Shown piece after piece: positions 53,694-63,726 of a stretch of 64,000 nt of DNA (position 1 is its first letter; the number at the start of each line of letters is the position of its first letter). The notes under the pieces were generated by a model. That model was not told where the DNA came from and searched no databases. It worked only from the letters and a program-made list of their open reading frames with translations. The translations under genes and the position numbers were made by a program. The stretch spans positions 1 through 64,000 of the forward strand of contig CAYTSA010000009.1 in the NCBI GenBank assembly GCA_964440345.1. The letters run 5' to 3'. This DNA is from CAYTSA01 sp964440345 (GTDB taxonomy: Bacteria; Desulfobacterota; Desulfovibrionia; Desulfovibrionales; Desulfovibrionaceae).

Positions 53694-55682
53694 CTATCCT
53701 TTTCTTCCGTCTTCGCCCAACAGCACGAAATGGACGTTTTTCACGCCGTGCTCAAACCGCAGCGCATCTGGCACTGAGCCGTTCGTCAGCGCGTCGGCGG
53801 CGGTAATGATGCACGAGGGAGCTTTTTCCAAAGCCTTGGCAACGGTCTGTTCGTGCGAAAGGGCCTGCTCCACGGCAAAGCCCCGGTCCTCCAGAAAGCG
53901 GGAAAAGACCTTGACGGCTTTGGGGTTAGACGCCGAAACCAGCAACGGTCCATCTTCCTTCAAGATGGCGGTAGCTTCTTCAATTTCCTTCAGGAACTCT
54001 GATTTCTTTATAGGAGTTTTCAGGTAGCGGTCCAGATGCACCATATACCCGGAGGACCGGTCCCCGCTCCAGCTGAGCAAAAAGACCGGCGTAGCCTGGC
54101 AATCCGGCGAGGCGGTAATTTGCCACGCCCAGCGCAACACTTTGTCCACGTCCTGATGTACGTCCAACAAAATGGCCCGCGGGGTGAACCGCCGGGCAAC
54201 GTCCAGGGTTTCCATTACGTCGATGGTTTCGCGGGCGATGTATTCGCGCTCTTGGAGCGTGTCCACCAGGGCGTCGCGCAGGTGGGGCTCCCAGGTCATG
54301 ACGATGACGTCCCGGCTGGGGTTGTCGGCAAAGCGCTTGAGCGTGTCGCCCACGTAGTCAGGCGAAACCAGGAAGGGCTGCACGCCTGCTGCGTCGCCAG
54401 TGGGCACGGTGAACCAAAACGTAGAGCCTTTGCCCAGCTCGCTGTCCACGCCTATGCGTCCGCCGTGGTGCTCCACAATCTGCTTGCAGATGGGAAGTCC
54501 CAGGCCGGTGCCAGTGGGTTTGCTGGTCAAGGTGTCGCCCACTTGCTTGAATTTTTCGAACACCTTGTCCTTGTCGTCCTCGGCAATGCCCGTGCCGGTG
54601 TCGATGACCTCCACGACAATCTCAGAAACTTTCATGTACGATTTGATGGTGACGCCGCCTTCGTTCGTAAATTTGACGGCGTTGGAGATCAGGTTGATGA
54701 CCACCTGGATGTAACGGTCTTTGTCCCCAGTGAACTCAGGTAAATCCTGCTCGATGTGCTTTTTCAGGGGGATATTTTTCTTGTCGAAAAGCGACGATGT
54801 GGCTGCGATTGACCGCTCAATAAGATCAGCGACATGAATGCTCTCCCTCTTCCAGGCCACCTTTCCGGCTTCCAGCTTGGCGATGTCCAAAAGCTCGTTG
54901 ATCAGTGTGGTCAGCCGGTCGCCTTCTGCCAAAATAACGCCCAGGTTTTTCTCCACAGAGGCAATGGCTTTGGCGATCTTCTTCTCTTCAGGGTCCAGCT
55001 TGGGGAAAATGGTGCTTTTGAACTTTAGCTGCACGATTTCCGCAAAGCCGAGGATGGAGGTCAGCGGGGTGCGCAGTTCGTGAGAGACCACAGAGAGAAA
55101 GTCGGTTTTCATCTTGTCCACTTCCTGCAGCCGCTCGTACGCCTCTTTGAGTTCAGTGTTCATTTTTTCCGTCTTGCGCTTGGCGCCGCCAAGCTGGACG
55201 TTCAATTCAGCCAGTTCCTGGGTGCGCTTGTTCCGCAAAATCACCAGGGTTTCCAACAGCCGCTGCACAGTAACGATGCCTTTGTAGTCGCCCCTTTCGG
55301 TAACGATGATATGGTCGTAAATATGCGTTTTGTCACGGCTCATGGCTTTGCTGGAAACTTCTTCCAGCTCGGTGTCGCCTTCCACAATAACGGGATTGGA
55401 GTCCATGACGGACGAAATGGGCTTTTTGTGATACAGCGATACGCCGTACTGGTGCGAGAGGGCGCGGTCCAGGTGCAAGCTCATGACCAGCCCAACAGGC
55501 TTGCGGTTCTCCACAACCACAATGGCGCCAATGGGCTGCTCTTTTTCGTCGCCCATGATGTCTTTGACGTCGCGGATGATCATGGCAGGGGACACTGATG
55601 GAGCAGGCTCCAACAGCTCGACAATATTAACCTGCCCGCCCAGACTCATGTCTTCCGTCAGTATGGATGTCTGTTCAGCCAT
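53694..55682 (-). CDS. CBS-domain histidine kinase with degenerate receivers
   Basis: A 662-residue soluble kinase. Two CBS repeats about 1-155 (adenine-nucleotide sensing), coiled coil 160-195, HisKA with VVSHELRTPLTS, HATPase with NLISNAVKF and GTGLGLPICKQIV. Two receiver-like domains follow: the first retains an aspartate in ILLDVHQDVD and a lysine in YLKTPI, while the second (about 580-650) reads CIITAAD and lacks the acceptor. It heads the operon that continues with GAF, receiver-TPR and the pilus ATPases, and is likely its sensor. Confidence 0.88.
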   Translation of the reverse strand: MAEQTSILTEDMSLGGQVNIVELLEPAPSVSPAMIIRDVKDIMGDEKEQPIGAIVVVENRKPVGLVMSLHLDRALSHQYGVSLYHKKPISSVMDSNPVIVEGDTELEEVSSKAMSRDKTHIYDHIIVTERGDYKGIVTVQRLLETLVILRNKRTQELAELNVQLGGAKRKTEKMNTELKEAYERLQEVDKMKTDFLSVVSHELRTPLTSILGFAEIVQLKFKSTIFPKLDPEEKKIAKAIASVEKNLGVILAEGDRLTTLINELLDIAKLEAGKVAWKRESIHVADLIERSIAATSSLFDKKNIPLKKHIEQDLPEFTGDKDRYIQVVINLISNAVKFTNEGGVTIKSYMKVSEIVVEVIDTGTGIAEDDKDKVFEKFKQVGDTLTSKPTGTGLGLPICKQIVEHHGGRIGVDSELGKGSTFWFTVPTGDAAGVQPFLVSPDYVGDTLKRFADNPSRDVIVMTWEPHLRDALVDTLQEREYIARETIDVMETLDVARRFTPRAILLDVHQDVDKVLRWAWQITASPDCQATPVFLLSWSGDRSSGYMVHLDRYLKTPIKKSEFLKEIEEATAILKEDGPLLVSASNPKAVKVFSRFLEDRGFAVEQALSHEQTVAKALEKAPSCIITAADALTNGSVPDALRFEHGVKNVHFVLLGEDGRKG

Positions 55683-55991
55683 ATATTCTACGCCGTTGTC
55701 CTTGTCGCAAACGTAAGAACGTTTGGATACTTTTAGGGATAACCACTATCACGGCAATGTTACAGTTCTTTGCATAAATGTGACTTGCTTATGGCAAAGA
55801 TCCTGAAAGTGAACAAAAAAATATGAAAAATTTTAAGTAATCGATCTCAGGTGAGGCAGGGAACGTTCAATGCTCTGCGCCAGGAGTGCTGGAAAATGTT
55901 GTGAGCCCTGCCCGCCGTGATTTTCATGCTTTACATCAGCCCGGTCTTGTGGCTATGTATCCTCTTTTTTCACAACACGAGAGGAACCGCC
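55683..55991. other. Divergent intergenic region between kinase and argF
   Basis: About 309 AT-rich bases with no gene. It holds the promoters of the CBS kinase operon (minus) and argF (plus). I see no clear ARG box and no palindrome worth naming. Confidence 0.55.
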
Positions 55992-56924
55992 ATGACAACA
56001 CACGCGACGGGCCCAACCGATCCCCTGCATTTTCTCAGCCTCCTGGACGTGACCCGCAGCCAGGCCGCACAGCTTGTCGAATCCGCCCTGCAGATGAAAC
56101 AGGAGCGCTGGCGCAGCCGGACCATGACCGGTTGCGTGGCTGCACTGATTTTTGAAAAATCATCCACCAGGACGCGCGTCTCGTTTGAAGCAGCAGTGCG
56201 GCATTTGGGCGGTTCTGTGCTGTTCATGACCCCGGCCGACGCCCAGCTGGGCCGCGGTGAACCGTTAAAAGACACGGCCCGGGTGCTTTCCCGCTATGTG
56301 GACTGCCTCATTGTGCGCACCTTTGGCCAAGAAAAGCTGGTGGAACTGGCGGCGTATGCAACCATTCCAGTCATTAACGCCTTGTCTGATATGTACCACC
56401 CTTGCCAGCTGCTGGCTGACGTGCTGACCATGCGCGAGCGCGAGGAGTCGTTGGACGGCCTGCCTGTGGCCTGGGTGGGCGACGGCAACAACATGGCAAA
56501 CTCATGGATAAACGCGGCGGCGCAGTTTTCCTTTAGTTTGCGGGTGGCGACCCCGGCAGGCTACGAGCCGGACCAACAAATTTTGGATCGAGCCTGGACG
56601 CAAGGCGCGGACGTGACGCTGACCCACGACCCGGTCGAGGCTGTGGCCGGGGCTAAATACGTGAACACCGACGTCTGGGCCTCCATGGGGCAAGAAGAAG
56701 AACAGGCCGCCCGGAAAAAAATCTTCGCGCTGTATCAGGTGAATAGTGAACTGCTCAGCCGCGCCGACCCGGCGGCAAAGGTCATGCACTGCCTGCCGGC
56801 GCACCGCGGCGAGGAAATCACCAACGACGTTATTGAAGGACCAGCCTCCATAGTCTGGGACCAGGCTGAAAACCGCTTGCACGCCCAAAAGGCCCTGCTG
56901 CACATGCTGTTTGAACACCAGTAA
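55992..56924 (+). CDS. argF: Ornithine carbamoyltransferase
   Basis: A 310-residue enzyme making citrulline from ornithine and carbamoyl phosphate. The carbamoyl-phosphate motif SSTRTRVSFE, the HPCQLLADVLT motif and the late HCLPAHRGEEI motif are all present. ATG 55992 is preferred over the in-frame ATG at 55917 because AGAGGAA precedes it and the upstream extension is hydrophobic and unlike the family. It is followed at 12 bases by argG. Confidence 0.96.
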   Translation: MTTHATGPTDPLHFLSLLDVTRSQAAQLVESALQMKQERWRSRTMTGCVAALIFEKSSTRTRVSFEAAVRHLGGSVLFMTPADAQLGRGEPLKDTARVLSRYVDCLIVRTFGQEKLVELAAYATIPVINALSDMYHPCQLLADVLTMREREESLDGLPVAWVGDGNNMANSWINAAAQFSFSLRVATPAGYEPDQQILDRAWTQGADVTLTHDPVEAVAGAKYVNTDVWASMGQEEEQAARKKIFALYQVNSELLSRADPAAKVMHCLPAHRGEEITNDVIEGPASIVWDQAENRLHAQKALLHMLFEHQ

Positions 56925-56936
56925 TCAGGAACGAGA

Positions 56937-58136
56937 ATGAGCGACGACATCAAAAAGGTAGTGCTCGCCTACTCTGGCGGGCTGGACACCTCTGTCATCC
57001 TGAAATGGATACAGACCACCTACAACTGCGAGGTCATCACCCTGACCGCCGACCTGGGGCAGGGCGAAGAATTGGACGGTCTTGAGGAAAAGGCCCTGAG
57101 AACCGGCGCTTCCAAAGCCTTTGTGGAGGATTTACAGGAAGAATTCGCCGGCGACTATGTGTTTCCCATGCTCCGGGCAGGGGCTATCTACGAGGGCCGC
57201 TATCTGCTGGGAACCTCCATTGCCCGGCCGCTCATTGCCAAACGCATGGTGGACATTGCCCGGCGCGAAGGCGCCCAGGCCATAGCCCACGGCGCCACAG
57301 GCAAGGGAAACGACCAGGTCCGCTTTGAGCTGACAGCCAACGCGTTGGCGCCCCGGCTCAAAGTTATTGCCCCGTGGCGCGAATGGGACCTGCGGTCCCG
57401 CTCGCAGTTGATCTCTTTCGCGCAACAGCACAGCATTCCGGTGGTTATGGACGAGCGTAAGCTCTATTCCATTGACCGCAACATGCTGCACTGCAGCTTT
57501 GAAGGCGGCGAACTGGAAAATCCCTGGTACGAGCCTAGCCACGCCAGCTATCTGATGACCCGACCCCCGGAGCGCGCCCCCAGCGAGTCTGAGATCATAA
57601 CCATTGAATTCGAACGCGGCGACCCGATATCTGTAAACGGAGACGCCATGAGCCCGGCAACGCTCATCCATCACTTGAACTCCCTGGCCGGACGCCACGG
57701 TATTGGCCGCATAGACATGGTGGAAAACCGCTTTGTGGGCATGAAGTCCCGCGGCGTGTATGAAACCCCTGGCGGCACGCTCATCCATTCAGCCCGGCGA
57801 GACCTGGAAGGCATCTGCATGGACCGCGAACTCATGCACCTGCGCGATTCGCTCATCCCTAAATACGCTGAGCTGGTCTACAATGGTTTCTGGTATTCGC
57901 CAGAGCGCGAAGCCCTGCAAGAATTTATGGACAAGGCTGTGGAAAAACTGACTGGAACCGTGCGGTTGAAGCTGTACAAGGGCAATGTCTATCCCCTGGG
58001 CCGCAAGTCGCCACATTCGTTGTACAATCCTGAACTGGCCACCTTTGAAGAGGATGATATTTACAACCAGGCCGACGCCGCGGGCTTCATCAAGCTGCAG
58101 GGACTGCGGCTGCGGGCTTACAAGCTGGGCCGATAG
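56937..58136 (+). CDS. argG: Argininosuccinate synthase
   Basis: A 399-residue enzyme condensing citrulline and aspartate with ATP. It has the ATP-binding [15 protein letters not shown] motif, [13 protein letters not shown] and [19 protein letters not shown]. It is the middle gene of the argF-argG-argH operon. Confidence 0.97.
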   Translation: MSDDIKKVVLAYSGGLDTSVILKWIQTTYNCEVITLTADLGQGEELDGLEEKALRTGASKAFVEDLQEEFAGDYVFPMLRAGAIYEGRYLLGTSIARPLIAKRMVDIARREGAQAIAHGATGKGNDQVRFELTANALAPRLKVIAPWREWDLRSRSQLISFAQQHSIPVVMDERKLYSIDRNMLHCSFEGGELENPWYEPSHASYLMTRPPERAPSESEIITIEFERGDPISVNGDAMSPATLIHHLNSLAGRHGIGRIDMVENRFVGMKSRGVYETPGGTLIHSARRDLEGICMDRELMHLRDSLIPKYAELVYNGFWYSPEREALQEFMDKAVEKLTGTVRLKLYKGNVYPLGRKSPHSLYNPELATFEEDDIYNQADAAGFIKLQGLRLRAYKLGR

Positions 58137-58148
58137 GGAGTACAATCC

Positions 58149-59537
58149 ATGGCCGAGAAAAAACTCTGGGGCGGACGGTTTGATCAACCCACAGACGCGC
58201 TGATGGAGGAGTTCTCCGAATCCGTCTCCTTTGACCAGGCCATGGCCATGGAGGATATCGCAGGCTCTGCCGCCCACGCCCGCATGCTGGCGGAACAGGG
58301 CGTCATCAGTAAACAAGATATGGGCGATATCCTCCGCGGTCTGGACCAGGTGCAGCAGGAGATTGCGGCCGGCGCCTTTCTGTGGCGCACGGACCGCGAA
58401 GACGTACACATGAACATAGAGGCCCGGCTCACCGAATTGGTCGGCGAAGCCGGCAAGAAGCTGCACACCGGCCGCAGCCGCAATGATCAGGTGGCCCTGG
58501 ATTTTCGGCTGTTGGTCCACGGCCGGTTGTTCGCCTGGCAAGAGGGCGCGCGGCTTCTGGCCCAGGCCCTGGCGGACCAGGCGGAACAGCACGTAGACAC
58601 GCTGCTGCCCGGATGCACGCATTTACAACCGGCCCAGCCGGTGACGTTAGGCCATCATTTGCTGGCCTACTGCTGGATGCTACAGCGTGACTGTGAACGA
58701 ATGGAGGACTGCCAGAAGCGCACGGCGGTTTCGCCCCTGGGCGCGGCTGCACTGGCCGGGACCACCTATCCTTTGAATCCTTCCGCCGTGGCCAAAGAGC
58801 TTGGCTTCCCCCAGGTGTTCGCCAACTCCATGGACGCCGTGTCCGACAGGGATTTCGCACTGGAGGCGCTGTTTAGCGCATCCACGGTCATGGTGCACCT
58901 GAGCCGGCTGTGCGAGGAGCTTATCCTCTGGTCCGCGCCAGCGTATGGATTTGTGAAGCTGCCGGACGCTTTTGCCACGGGCTCGTCCATCATGCCGCAG
59001 AAAAAGAACCCGGACGCGGCCGAGATAACCCGGGGCAAGACGGGCAGGGTGTTCGGATCGCTCATGGCCTTGCTGACCACCATGAAAGGGCTGCCCATGG
59101 CCTACAACCGGGACCTGCAAGAGGACAAGGAGCCTTTTCTGGACGCAGATAAAACAGTGTCCGCCTGCCTGGCCGTAATGGCGGCCATGGTCCTGGGGTT
59201 GGAATTTTTGCCGCACCGCATGGAGGCTGCGCTCAAGGCAGGCTTTCTGAACGCTACGGAACTGGCAGACTATTTGGCGTCCCGCAACATTCCCTTCCGC
59301 GAAGCGCACGAGCTGACCGGCAGGGCGGTGGCCGCCGCTGAAGCGCAGTCCAAAGGATTGGAAGACATGAGCCTGGAAGAGCTGCAGGCCATCGCCCCCC
59401 AGGTGCAGGAAGACGTGTTCCAGGTGCTGGACTACCGGGCGGCGGTGGAGCGGCGGACAACGCCGGGGTCCACGTCGCCGGCTTCTGTGCGCGAACAGTT
59501 GGCCAAGCTGCGCGTCTGGCTCGGAGACAAGACTTAA
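58149..59537 (+). CDS. argH: Argininosuccinate lyase
   Basis: A 462-residue enzyme splitting argininosuccinate to arginine and fumarate. Family signature [15 protein letters not shown] near 280, [16 protein letters not shown] near 110 and [15 protein letters not shown] near 155. It starts 12 bases after the argG stop and ends the arginine operon; the tRNA promoter lies about 30 bases past its stop. Confidence 0.97.
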   Translation: MAEKKLWGGRFDQPTDALMEEFSESVSFDQAMAMEDIAGSAAHARMLAEQGVISKQDMGDILRGLDQVQQEIAAGAFLWRTDREDVHMNIEARLTELVGEAGKKLHTGRSRNDQVALDFRLLVHGRLFAWQEGARLLAQALADQAEQHVDTLLPGCTHLQPAQPVTLGHHLLAYCWMLQRDCERMEDCQKRTAVSPLGAAALAGTTYPLNPSAVAKELGFPQVFANSMDAVSDRDFALEALFSASTVMVHLSRLCEELILWSAPAYGFVKLPDAFATGSSIMPQKKNPDAAEITRGKTGRVFGSLMALLTTMKGLPMAYNRDLQEDKEPFLDADKTVSACLAVMAAMVLGLEFLPHRMEAALKAGFLNATELADYLASRNIPFREAHELTGRAVAAAEAQSKGLEDMSLEELQAIAPQVQEDVFQVLDYRAAVERRTTPGSTSPASVREQLAKLRVWLGDKT

Positions 59538-59567
59538 TCATCTAATATTGTATTAAAAAATTTCTAT

Positions 59568-59596
59568 TTGCAAATCAGATTGTCTTGGGCTATTTT
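59568..59596 (+). promoter_or_regulatory. Promoter of the tRNA-Leu gene
   Basis: TTGCAA (59568-59573), a 17-base spacer, then TATTTT (59591-59596), 23 bases ahead of the mature tRNA 5' end. Confidence 0.6.
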
Positions 59597-59619
59597 ACCC
59601 GGTCTTTCCGTCAGATGGA

Positions 59620-59702
59620 GCGAGAGTGGCGGAATTGGTAGACGCACTGGATTTAGGATCCAGCGGGCAACCGTGGGAGTTCGAGTCTCCCCTCTCGCAC
59701 CA
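59620..59702 (+). tRNA. tRNA-Leu, anticodon TAG
   Basis: A class II tRNA with long variable arm. The acceptor stem GCGAGAG pairs with CTCTCGC, then A and an encoded CCA. The anticodon stem CTGGA/TCCAG encloses the loop TTTAGGA, giving TAG (reads CUA and other CUN codons). The T loop TTCGAGT is standard. It lies between argH and tig, as in Desulfovibrio. Confidence 0.95.
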
Positions 59703-59757
59703 GCACGAAAGGCGGCCGTTTTGCGGCGACTATTTACTCTGTAGGAGGATGTTGAGA

Positions 59758-61119
59758 ATGGAATACCAAGTGGAAAATGTTTCGCCGGTCAAACGCACGG
59801 TGAAGGTGCAGACGGACGCAGAAGAAGTGAACGCTGCTTTGGGCGCAACCATTGCCCTGTACCGCCGCGATGCGGACATTAAGGGGTTTCGCAAGGGCAA
59901 GGCCCCGTCCGACTTGATTGAGGGCCGGTACAAAAAGCAGATATACAACGAAGCCACAACCGATCTGGTGAATCTGCACATCAACCAGATAATGGGCGAG
60001 ATGAAGGCCACGCCGGTGTCTGGCATCGACTACGAGGGCGGCGAAGTGGTCAAGGGAGAGGATTTTTCCTACGCTTTCTCCTTTGAAGTTCTGCCGGACT
60101 TTGAACTGCCAGAATACAACAACCTGGAAGTGGACGAAGAAGAGGTGGAGGTCACGGAAGAGGAAATCCAGGCTGTCATCGACCGCATCCGGGAGAACAT
60201 GTCTGAACTGACGGTAGTGGAGGAAGACCGCTATCCCCAGGACGGCGACGTGGCTGTGATCACCTTCCAGGCCTTTGAAGACGGCAAGGTCATGGACGCC
60301 GTGCAGGCTGAGAATTTTCACCTGCAGCTGGGCGAAGGCCAAGCCCTGGGCGAATTCGAAGAGGCCGTCAAAGCTTTGAAGCCCGGCGAGCAGGGCGAAA
60401 AGGACATCAGCTTTCCTGATGATTTTTTGAACAAGGACCTGGCCGGCCGTACCGTGACCATGCGCATCATACTGCACTCCATCAAAGAAAAGAAGCTGCC
60501 TGAGATGACGGACGAGATGGCCAAGGAAGCCGGCGGCTTTGCCACGGTGGACGCCATGCGCCAGGCTGTAAAGGCCACATATGAGCAGTCCCGAGTGCAG
60601 ATGAACCGCTCCGTGGCCCAGAAGCGCTTGCTGGACAAGCTGCTGGCCAAGGTGGATTTCCCTGTTCCCGAGTCGTTGATAGAAGGGCACGTGGACCAGC
60701 TGGTGGCTGACTTGACGGACCGTGTGGAGCGCCAGGGCCGCAGCATAGAGTCCTTGGGCAAGACTGGCCCACAACTGCGCGAGGAATTCCGGCCCCAGGC
60801 CATTGAGCTGGCCAAGTCTCAGATATTCTTGATCAACGTGGCTCAAGCTGAAGGTTTTGACGTGACTGACAAGGAGCTGGATTTCTACTTCCAGCAAATG
60901 GCCGCCCGCTCTGGTGAAGACTTTTACGCCATTAAGAAACACCACATTGAAAACAACCTCATGTACGCCGTGCGCGACCGTATGCTGGCGGACAAGGCCA
61001 TGGAGCACCTGTACTCCCAGGCTATGGTGAACAAGGTCCCGGCCGGCTCGCTGGATGCGGCGGACGGGGCGGCTGCAGAGTCTGAAGCTGGCGGCCTGGA
61101 AGCTACCGACGCTGAATAA
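59758..61119 (+). CDS. tig: Trigger factor
   Basis: A 453-residue ribosome-associated chaperone and peptidyl-prolyl isomerase. Ribosome-binding domain with [22 protein letters not shown] near residue 40 (the GFRxGKxP motif), a PPIase domain about 150-240, and a helical C-terminal chaperone domain. ATG 59758 has AGGAGGA upstream. It starts 55 bases after the tRNA, so both may share one transcript. Confidence 0.96.
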   Translation: MEYQVENVSPVKRTVKVQTDAEEVNAALGATIALYRRDADIKGFRKGKAPSDLIEGRYKKQIYNEATTDLVNLHINQIMGEMKATPVSGIDYEGGEVVKGEDFSYAFSFEVLPDFELPEYNNLEVDEEEVEVTEEEIQAVIDRIRENMSELTVVEEDRYPQDGDVAVITFQAFEDGKVMDAVQAENFHLQLGEGQALGEFEEAVKALKPGEQGEKDISFPDDFLNKDLAGRTVTMRIILHSIKEKKLPEMTDEMAKEAGGFATVDAMRQAVKATYEQSRVQMNRSVAQKRLLDKLLAKVDFPVPESLIEGHVDQLVADLTDRVERQGRSIESLGKTGPQLREEFRPQAIELAKSQIFLINVAQAEGFDVTDKELDFYFQQMAARSGEDFYAIKKHHIENNLMYAVRDRMLADKAMEHLYSQAMVNKVPAGSLDAADGAAAESEAGGLEATDAE

Positions 61120-61135
61120 TCACATAGCAAAGCTA

Positions 61136-61172
61136 ACGGGCCCGAACGCAACCCTGCGTTCAGGCCCGTTTG
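61136..61172 (+). terminator. Intrinsic terminator after tig
   Basis: ACGGGCCCGAACGCA pairs with TGCGTTCAGGCCCGTTT with small bulges around an ACCC loop, then TTTGC. It separates tig from clpP. Confidence 0.7.
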
Positions 61173-61348
61173 CAATTCCTCGAAATTGCAGAAATCTGAA
61201 GTTTTTTTTCCTCTTCGGCCTTGACAGCCGCTCCAGAAGTATAGTTTCATTAAGAGATGCAGCGAACACTCTGCCGGACGCTTTCCGGTTTGCAGCGCAA
61301 CAGCGACCATATGCATTCCACATACACGCATTCAGGAGGATATCTCTT

Positions 61349-61960
61349 ATGACATTGGGCGCCGCCGTGCCTATCGTCATTGAAACCACAGGCCGCACTG
61401 AGCGGGCGTATGACATTTTCTCCCGCCTGCTCAAAGACCGCATCATTCTGCTCGGCACGGCCATTGACGACACCATCGCCAGTCTTGTTTGTGCGCAACT
61501 GCTTTTTCTGGAGTCTGAGAATCCGGAAAAAGAAATCAACATGTACATCAACTCTCCCGGCGGGTCGGTAAGCGCCGGACTGGCCATTTACGACACCATG
61601 CAGTACATTTCGTCTCCAGTGGCCACCTTGTGCATGGGCATGGCCGCCAGCATGGGCGCCGTGCTGCTGGCCGCCGGCCAGGACGGCATGCGCTACGCCC
61701 TGCCCAACAGCCGGGTGATGATGCACCAGCCCTTGGGCGGCTACCAGGGGCAGGCCACGGACATCGGCATTCACGCCAACGAGATTTTGCGCACCCGGGA
61801 GAAACTGAACACTATCCTGGCCCACCATACCGGCCAGGATATTAAAAAGATCACAGTGGACACCGAGCGAGACTACTTCTTGTCCGCTAAAGAAGCAAAA
61901 GAATACGGTATGATAGACGAGGTGCTTGCGTCCCGCAAAGACGCCAAGCCGGAGAGCTAA
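61349..61960 (+). CDS. clpP: ATP-dependent Clp protease proteolytic subunit
   Basis: A 203-residue serine protease. The catalytic serine lies in GMAASMGA, the histidine in MMHQPLGG and the aspartate in DTERDYF near the end. ATG 61349 is preceded by AGGAGG. The partner clpX follows but is separated by a repeat element. A possible promoter TTGACA lies at 61221-61226. Confidence 0.97.
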   Translation: MTLGAAVPIVIETTGRTERAYDIFSRLLKDRIILLGTAIDDTIASLVCAQLLFLESENPEKEINMYINSPGGSVSAGLAIYDTMQYISSPVATLCMGMAASMGAVLLAAGQDGMRYALPNSRVMMHQPLGGYQGQATDIGIHANEILRTREKLNTILAHHTGQDIKKITVDTERDYFLSAKEAKEYGMIDEVLASRKDAKPES

Positions 61961-62144
61961 CAGGCAGTTGAATAATCCACGATGGCTGCGTTGCTCTAAA
62001 AAGTTTAGAGCATCTTAGCTTGAAAAGCTCTAGATGCTCTTATGCATTTTTCTGAAACAAGTGAAAATTGTTTCAGGAGTTAGCGTTGACTAAACGCTAA
62101 AATGCGCTTGAACAGCCTGCATAAATGGACTTTTCAACAGGCTG
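61961..62144. mobile_element. MITE-like element between clpP and clpX, containing repeat family R2
   Basis: The left end CAGGCAGTTGAATAATCCA (61961) and the right end TGGACTTTTCAACAGGCTG (62126) are imperfect inverted repeats, 15 of 19 positions by eye. Between them lie a hairpin with AGAGCATC and GATGCTCT arms at 62006-62040 and the R2 repeat 62032-62107, similar to the reverse complement of 26323-26406. No open frame of note. The element begins right after the clpP stop codon. Confidence 0.7.
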
Positions 62145-62262
62145 CGAAGACGCGCCAAGCAACCAGCGGCACGTTGTTTGCTTCAACAGAGCGCATACTG
62201 CCAAAGGCTGAGTACTAACCACCGAGAACCTCACGCGCCAGTGCAGCGCCACAGGGGGCTAC

Positions 62263-63516
62263 ATGTCAGATATTACAAAAACCAACCGCGAAATGCTTGT
62301 TTGTTCGTTCTGCGGCAAAAACCAGCAGGACGTGCAACGGCTCATCGCCGGGCCAGAAGTCTTCATTTGTGACGAGTGCGTCTCGCTGTGCAATGAAATC
62401 ATCGCCCAGGAGTCCATGACCCAGTCGCTGGACGGCGACGGTTTGTTGACGCCTGCGGAACTTAGTGAACGTCTTGACGATTACGTTATCGGCCAAACCC
62501 AGGCCAAAAAGATTCTGGCTGTGGCCGTCCACAACCACTACAAGCGCGTCTTTTATTCCGCAGCAAACGGCAACGACGTAGAGCTGGAAAAGTCCAACAT
62601 TCTGCTCGTTGGCCCTACTGGTTGCGGCAAGACCCTGCTGGCAAAGACTCTGGCCCGGGTGCTGCGCGTGCCCTTTGCCATTGCCGACGCCACCACCCTG
62701 ACCGAAGCCGGCTACGTGGGCGAGGATGTGGAAAACATCCTCGTGCAACTGCTGCAGAACGCAGACTACGACATCGAGGCCGCCTCCCGGGGCATCATCT
62801 ATGTTGATGAAATCGACAAGATCGCTCGCAAGGGCGACAGCCCGTCCATTACCCGTGACGTATCCGGCGAAGGCGTACAGCAGGCGCTGCTTAAAATCAT
62901 TGAAGGCACCGAAGCAAACATTCCTCCCAAGGGCGGCCGCAAACATCCGCAGCAGGAATTCATCAAGCTCGACACCGGCAACATACTGTTCATTATGGGC
63001 GGCGCCTTCATCGGTATGGACAAGATCATACAAGAGCGCATCAGCGGCAGCGCCATGGGGTTTGGCGCCAAGCTGGACCGCAAGCGCGAGGACAACAGCA
63101 CAGAAATCTTGGCCCACGCGCACCCCATTGATTTGATCAAGTTCGGCCTCATTCCAGAATTTGTCGGCCGCGTACCGGTGGTCACCCATGTCGAGGAGCT
63201 TTCCGAGAACGATCTGGTCCGCATTCTCACTGAGCCGAAAAACGCGCTTACAAAACAGTATCAGCGGCTTTTCGAGCTGGACAACGTCCGGCTGCGGTTT
63301 ACCCAGAATGGCCTGAAGGCCATTGCCCGCAAAGCCACCGAGCGCAAAACCGGCGCTCGCGGCCTGCGCAACGTCATGGAAACCGTGATGCTGGACATCA
63401 TGTACAAACTGCCGTCGCTGACTGACGTGAAAGAGTGCGTGGTGAACACCAACGTGGTGGAAAACGGCGTGGAGCCGCTGCTGCTCTTCCATCAGGAAGC
63501 CAAAACGGGCTCCTGA
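62263..63516 (+). CDS. clpX: Clp protease ATP-binding subunit ClpX
   Basis: A 417-residue AAA+ unfoldase. An N-terminal zinc-binding domain (CSFCGKNQ, then CDECVSLC), Walker A GPTGCGKT, Walker [12 protein letters not shown], the ClpP-contact loop and sensor 2 [10 protein letters not shown] are all visible. It pairs with ClpP to degrade tagged proteins. Followed by a terminator and by lon. Confidence 0.97.
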   Translation: MSDITKTNREMLVCSFCGKNQQDVQRLIAGPEVFICDECVSLCNEIIAQESMTQSLDGDGLLTPAELSERLDDYVIGQTQAKKILAVAVHNHYKRVFYSAANGNDVELEKSNILLVGPTGCGKTLLAKTLARVLRVPFAIADATTLTEAGYVGEDVENILVQLLQNADYDIEAASRGIIYVDEIDKIARKGDSPSITRDVSGEGVQQALLKIIEGTEANIPPKGGRKHPQQEFIKLDTGNILFIMGGAFIGMDKIIQERISGSAMGFGAKLDRKREDNSTEILAHAHPIDLIKFGLIPEFVGRVPVVTHVEELSENDLVRILTEPKNALTKQYQRLFELDNVRLRFTQNGLKAIARKATERKTGARGLRNVMETVMLDIMYKLPSLTDVKECVVNTNVVENGVEPLLLFHQEAKTGS

Positions 63517-63530
63517 TCCTGTGTTCTCTG

Positions 63531-63565
63531 CGCGCAGTCCGAAATCTGCCGGGCTGCGCGTTTTT
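63531..63565 (+). terminator. Intrinsic terminator after clpX
   Basis: CGCGCAGTCC and GGGCTGCGCG form a strong stem across GAAATCTGCC, followed by TTTTT. Confidence 0.85.
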
Positions 63566-63615
63566 CCTTGCAGACCTGCAGCAACTCGCCGTATCACATT
63601 AGCGTCGGCGGGTTG

Positions 63616-63643
63616 TTGACATTCGGTGTCGGGGCCTTACAAT
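63616..63643 (+). promoter_or_regulatory. Sigma-70-type promoter of lon
   Basis: TTGACA (63616-63621), a 16-base spacer, then TACAAT (63638-63643), about 84 bases before the lon ATG. It is a near-consensus match. Confidence 0.7.
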
Positions 63644-63726
63644 TGTCCCTAATTCCCTCAAAACAGGTCGGAGATTTTTACTCCGTCTGCGTTTATATCG
63701 ACACCGCTCTTTTTTAGGAGGTATCA

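Noticed and set aside
59734..61008. Long minus-strand frame opposite tig
   Set aside because: Shadow of trigger factor; codon pattern is that of the antisense strand.
62266..63597. Long minus-strand frame opposite clpX
   Set aside because: A shadow of clpX with no family-like motifs or ribosome-binding site.
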